A DNA stretch of 23,410 nucleotides from JBKHBQ01 sp046542305. GTDB taxonomy: Bacteria; Bacteroidota; Bacteroidia; Bacteroidales; 4484-276. Shown in pieces: positions 20,578 to 23,410 of the stretch. The stretch is taken from contig JBKHBQ010000027.1 of NCBI GenBank assembly GCA_046542305.1, positions 1-23,410 of the forward strand, in the 5' to 3' direction. Position numbers and translations under genes: made by a program. The notes beneath the pieces were generated by a model. It did not search any database and was not told where the DNA came from. It saw only the letters and a list, made by a program, of their open reading frames with translations. Every line of letters starts with the position of its first letter. Positions within the stretch are counted from its first letter, which is position 1.

Positions 20578-22677
20578 ATGAAGAAAATTGCATTTTATCT
20601 GATGGCTCTTATGTTCCTGGTGATGACTTCCTGCCAGGAAAACACCACTGACCAAAAAAAAGCCGATGAGGAAGTGATAGACAAACCGCAAATTGAACTG
20701 ACCAGCGATCTGATGACTCCAGAGGTGCTGTGGTCGTTTGGAAGGCTCAGCGATCCGAAGGTTTCGCCCGGTGGCGATCGCATCATCTACGGCATTACCT
20801 ACTACAGCATCGAAAAGAACAAAAGCAACCGCGATCTTTATGCCGTTGATCCGGATGGGAAAAATTATGCCCGGCTCACCAGAAGTGCCAGTAGTGAGTA
20901 CAACGCCATTTGGCGCCCCGACGGGGAGAAGATTGGCTTTCTTACTTCAGAAGGTGGCTCCATGCAACTTTGGGAGATGAATCCCGATGGAAGCGGACGA
21001 ACACAAATCAGCGATGTTCCCGGTGGCATTACTGGCTTTAAATATGCTCCCGATCAAAGCAAAATCCTCTACACAAAGGAAGTTCCGGCCGAGGACAAAT
21101 TCCAGGATATCTACGAAGGCTTGCCCAAAGCTTCGGGTATGCTGTTCGATGATTTGATGTATCGCCACTGGGACACCTGGGTGGAGTCGTTCAGCCATGT
21201 ATTCGTAGCGGATTACGACGGCAGCAAAATTTCGAACGATAAAGACATCATGGAGGGCGAGCAGTGGGATTCGCCGTTAAAACCGTTTGGCGGCATGGAG
21301 CAGGTAAACTGGAGCCCCGACAGCAAGAGCATTGCATATACGAGCAAAAAAAAGAAAGGAAAGCAGTATTCGCTCTCCACCAATTCTGATATCTATATTT
21401 ACGACCTGAACACTGGAGAAACCCGGAACATTTCGGAAGGAATGATGGGTTATGACGTTGCCCCCGTGTATTCGCCCGACGGAAAGTACATCGCATGGGA
21501 AAGCATGGAACGCGAGGGATACGAGTCGGATCAGAACCGGCTGTTCATCATGAACCTCGAAACCGGAGAAAAAATTTACGCCTCAAAGGACTTCGATCAG
21601 AATGTGGGTAGCCTGCAATGGTCACCCGACAGCCAGACCATTTTCTTTACCAGCGATGTGGAAGGTACCTTCCAGATTTATGCCTATTCCATGGAATATA
21701 ACAATATCCGTCAGATCACCCAGGGATTGCACGATTACGGCGGGGTAGTGCTGGCGGGAGATACCCTGATCGGTACCAAGCAAACCATGGCCCTGCCTAC
21801 CGAGCTTTTTGCCGTGAATGCTGACAATGGCGACGAGCAACAGATCACCTTCACGAACCAGGATCTGCTGAACCAGCTTTCGATGGGACGCACCGAAGGC
21901 CGCTGGATGACCACCCACGATGGAAAGCAGATGCTCACCTGGATCATTTATCCCCCGGATTTCGATCCCAACAAAAAATACCCGACACTGCTGTACGCCA
22001 AAGGCGGCCCCCAGGGACCACTCAGCCAGAGTTTCCACTATCGCTGGAACTATCAGATTATGGCTGCCAACGGATATATAATCGTGGCGCCCAATCGCCG
22101 TGGTGTTTCGGGATTCGGTCAGGAATGGCAGGAGCAGATCAGCGGCGATTATCACGGCAAGAGTATGCAGGACTACCTTACAGCCATCGACATTATGGCC
22201 AAAGAACCTTTTGTGGACGAGGATAACCTGGGTGCCATCGGAGCCAGCGCAGGAGGGTATGCGGTTTATTATCTGGCGGGAATTCACGAAGGACGCTTCT
22301 CGGCTTTCATCGCCCACGATGGCATCTTCAACGAGGAGGCTCAGTACCTGGAAACCGAGGAGATGTGGTTTCCCAACTGGGACAAAAAAGGTCCGTTCTG
22401 GGACTTCGATAACGAGGTGGCTATGGAAGCTTATGCGCATTCGCCGCACCGTTTTGTGCAAAACTGGGATACCCCGATCCTGATCATTCACGGCGAGCAG
22501 GATTTCAGGGTGGTTTACACCCAGGGGATGACTGCTTTCAATGCCGCCATTCTCAGGGATGTGCCCGCGCAATTTCTCTTCTTCCCCGACGAAAATCACT
22601 GGGTGCTCCAGCCGCAAAACGGCATCCTGTGGCAACGTACATTTTTTAACTGGCTTGATAAATGGCTGAAAAGTTAA
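20578..22677 (+). CDS. S9 family prolyl-oligopeptidase-type peptidase, DPP5-like, predicted lipoprotein
   Basis: 699 residues. An N-terminal signal with lipobox-like VMTSC (Cys19) suggests lipid anchoring in the envelope. Residues about 45-435 form a beta-propeller with WD40-like PD40 repeats (SPGGDRIIYG, RPDGEKIGFL, SPDSKSIAYTS, SPDGKYIAWES, SPDSQTIFFTS). The C-terminal alpha/beta-hydrolase domain carries the triad Ser557 (GASAGGY), Asp642 (HGEQDFRV) and His674 (ENHWV), with the oxyanion-side GGPQGP motif. Architecture and length match dipeptidyl-peptidase 5 of Porphyromonas, which removes dipeptides from peptides with hydrophobic penultimate residues. The nucleophile motif is GASAGG rather than the commoner GxSYGG. 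It is a monocistronic unit with its own terminator and probably supports peptide scavenging in the periplasm or at the surface. Confidence 0.92.
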   Translation: MKKIAFYLMALMFLVMTSCQENTTDQKKADEEVIDKPQIELTSDLMTPEVLWSFGRLSDPKVSPGGDRIIYGITYYSIEKNKSNRDLYAVDPDGKNYARLTRSASSEYNAIWRPDGEKIGFLTSEGGSMQLWEMNPDGSGRTQISDVPGGITGFKYAPDQSKILYTKEVPAEDKFQDIYEGLPKASGMLFDDLMYRHWDTWVESFSHVFVADYDGSKISNDKDIMEGEQWDSPLKPFGGMEQVNWSPDSKSIAYTSKKKKGKQYSLSTNSDIYIYDLNTGETRNISEGMMGYDVAPVYSPDGKYIAWESMEREGYESDQNRLFIMNLETGEKIYASKDFDQNVGSLQWSPDSQTIFFTSDVEGTFQIYAYSMEYNNIRQITQGLHDYGGVVLAGDTLIGTKQTMALPTELFAVNADNGDEQQITFTNQDLLNQLSMGRTEGRWMTTHDGKQMLTWIIYPPDFDPNKKYPTLLYAKGGPQGPLSQSFHYRWNYQIMAANGYIIVAPNRRGVSGFGQEWQEQISGDYHGKSMQDYLTAIDIMAKEPFVDEDNLGAIGASAGGYAVYYLAGIHEGRFSAFIAHDGIFNEEAQYLETEEMWFPNWDKKGPFWDFDNEVAMEAYAHSPHRFVQNWDTPILIIHGEQDFRVVYTQGMTAFNAAILRDVPAQFLFFPDENHWVLQPQNGILWQRTFFNWLDKWLKS

Positions 22678-22696
22678 GCAGTATATAAATGATTTT

Positions 22697-22723
22697 AAAT
22701 CGCCGGTAAGGCGATTTTTTTTT
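22697..22723 (+). terminator. rho-independent terminator after the S9 peptidase
   Basis: AAATCGCC (22697-22704) pairs exactly with GGCGATTT (22710-22717) around a 5-nt loop, followed by an unbroken T run to 22723. It lies 20 bp after the peptidase stop. Confidence 0.92.
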
Positions 22724-22754
22724 GTAGTTTTACCTGCTTCAAGAAATTCTTTAA

Positions 22755-23410
22755 ATGACGCTGAAGAAATATCTGATATGTATTGTCGGCCTGCTGATGA
22801 TGCTGTTTTCTTCCTGCCACCGTGAGGTGAGGGAGTATCCGCAGCAACAGCCTTCCACTGGTATCAATCCTGAAATTCAGGCTTCTCCAGGTTTCGACTG
22901 GTCGATGTCGCGCGAAGTGCTTATTCTGGTGAAGAACAGCCAAAACCGGGTGGTGAAGATCAGTTCGGCCGATCAGAACATCCTGTTTCATAAAGGATTT
23001 TCAACTGATTTCAAATACGACGTTACCCTGGATCTGCCCGACCGGATCGTTCAGTTGCTGGTTAATGATCAGCCTGTGGAGGTGACGGGAAAAGCTGTTG
23101 TGGCGGAGTTGCCGGATTTAAAATCCTCCGGATTCGCCACGAATGCTGTATGTTTTGATGGCGAAAATGCTTATGCCGAAACCGATAATCCGGTAAATAA
23201 TTATCCCTTCACCATGAGCGCCTGGTTTAAACCGGAGCCAACTCCCCATCCGACCGAGGATATGGTGATCCTGAATATTTCCCACAGTAACAAAGCCAAC
23301 AGGTTTTGCGGCATTTATCTTGAATACAGGGAAACGCCTGCTATTCCTGCCGGCACCATTGCCCTGAGGGCGCGAAAGGGCGGAACGCTTAGAAATCTGT
23401 ACAGTGAGGT
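22755..23410 (+). CDS. lipoprotein with LamG/concanavalin-like segment, N-terminal fragment (runs off the right edge)
   Basis: From ATG 22755 the frame stays open to the window edge (218 codons). It begins MTLKKYLICIVGLLMMLFSS, then Cys21, a typical lipoprotein signal. After a short Gln/Pro-rich linker comes a domain opening GFDWSMSREVLILVKNSQNR, similar to the small N-terminal beta-domain found in several Bacteroidetes lipoproteins. From about residue 135 there is a LamG-like start: AVCFDGENAYAETDNPVNNY, then PFTMSAWFKPE. LamG domains bind glycans or proteins, so a surface binding protein is likely, but the ligand and C-terminal modules are outside the window. Upstream TAGTTTTA (22725-22732) is one mismatch from the -7 consensus. 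Confidence 0.75.
   Translation, partial: MTLKKYLICIVGLLMMLFSSCHREVREYPQQQPSTGINPEIQASPGFDWSMSREVLILVKNSQNRVVKISSADQNILFHKGFSTDFKYDVTLDLPDRIVQLLVNDQPVEVTGKAVVAELPDLKSSGFATNAVCFDGENAYAETDNPVNNYPFTMSAWFKPEPTPHPTEDMVILNISHSNKANRFCGIYLEYRETPAIPAGTIALRARKGGTLRNLYSE

Noticed and set aside
21622..22635. Minus-strand 337-codon frame opposite the S9 peptidase
   Set aside because: The plus strand has an intact triad and propeller repeats; the long antisense frame is a shadow with no recognisable motif.

Overview
The window reads as a chromosomal segment of a Bacteroidota (Bacteroidetes) bacterium, probably Bacteroidales/Marinilabiliales-like, although the order cannot be fixed from sequence alone. The signs are several copies of the Bacteroidetes -7 promoter element TAnnTTTG, two proteins with type IX secretion (T9SS) C-terminal sorting domains, many SusD-era style lipoproteins with a signal peptide and lipobox Cys, a Bacteroidetes-type SerC/SerA pair, and a TonB-receptor/surface beta-propeller cobalamin locus. 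No tRNA, rRNA, CRISPR array, IS element or phage module was seen.

Layout. Positions 1-4572 are on the minus strand. Reading in the direction of transcription they hold a cytoplasmic REC-HisKA-HATPase-REC hybrid histidine kinase, serC, serA (serine biosynthesis, closed by a 13-bp perfect hairpin), a four-helix-bundle (23S-IVP/S23) protein and the first 65 codons of a DUF1015 protein. Positions 4573-4829 are a divergent intergenic region with a 9-bp x5 tandem repeat that lies in a doubtful Cys-rich minus-strand ORF. Positions 4816-10396 are a plus-strand vitamin B12 acquisition operon: promoter, cobalamin riboswitch, a 12-bp hairpin next to the first start codon, a T9SS-sorted beta-propeller protein, a second T9SS-sorted surface protein, a BtuB-like TonB receptor and a BtuG-like surface lipoprotein. 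The genes abut or overlap. They are predicted to work together to capture cobamides outside the cell and pass them through the outer membrane; no inner-membrane BtuCDF is present here.

Positions 10605-11021 encode an OsmC-family protein ending in a clear terminator, facing a NUDIX (CoA pyrophosphatase-type) hydrolase on the minus strand. Positions 11814-13574 are a tight clpS-nfeD-floA operon ended by a strong terminator. Then comes a long Rel/SpoT-type (p)ppGpp enzyme with an apparently degenerate hydrolase site and a long insertion in its synthetase domain, convergent with pcm (protein-L-isoaspartate methyltransferase). From 16890 the plus strand carries a Gfo/Idh/MocA oxidoreductase, a lipoprotein of unknown function and a polyprenyl-phosphate sugar-1-phosphate transferase. 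A frameshifted, truncated remnant resembling a DUF3108 protein follows (20233-20486), then a DPP5-like S9 peptidase lipoprotein with its own terminator, and finally the first 218 codons of a lipoprotein with a LamG-like segment that runs off the end.

The most interesting points are the B12 locus, which pairs T9SS-exported proteins with the usual BtuB/BtuG and has a hairpin expression platform; the altered HD site and charged insertion in the Rel protein; the DUF3108-like pseudogene; and the Cys-Asp-Gly repeat ORF beside the riboswitch.
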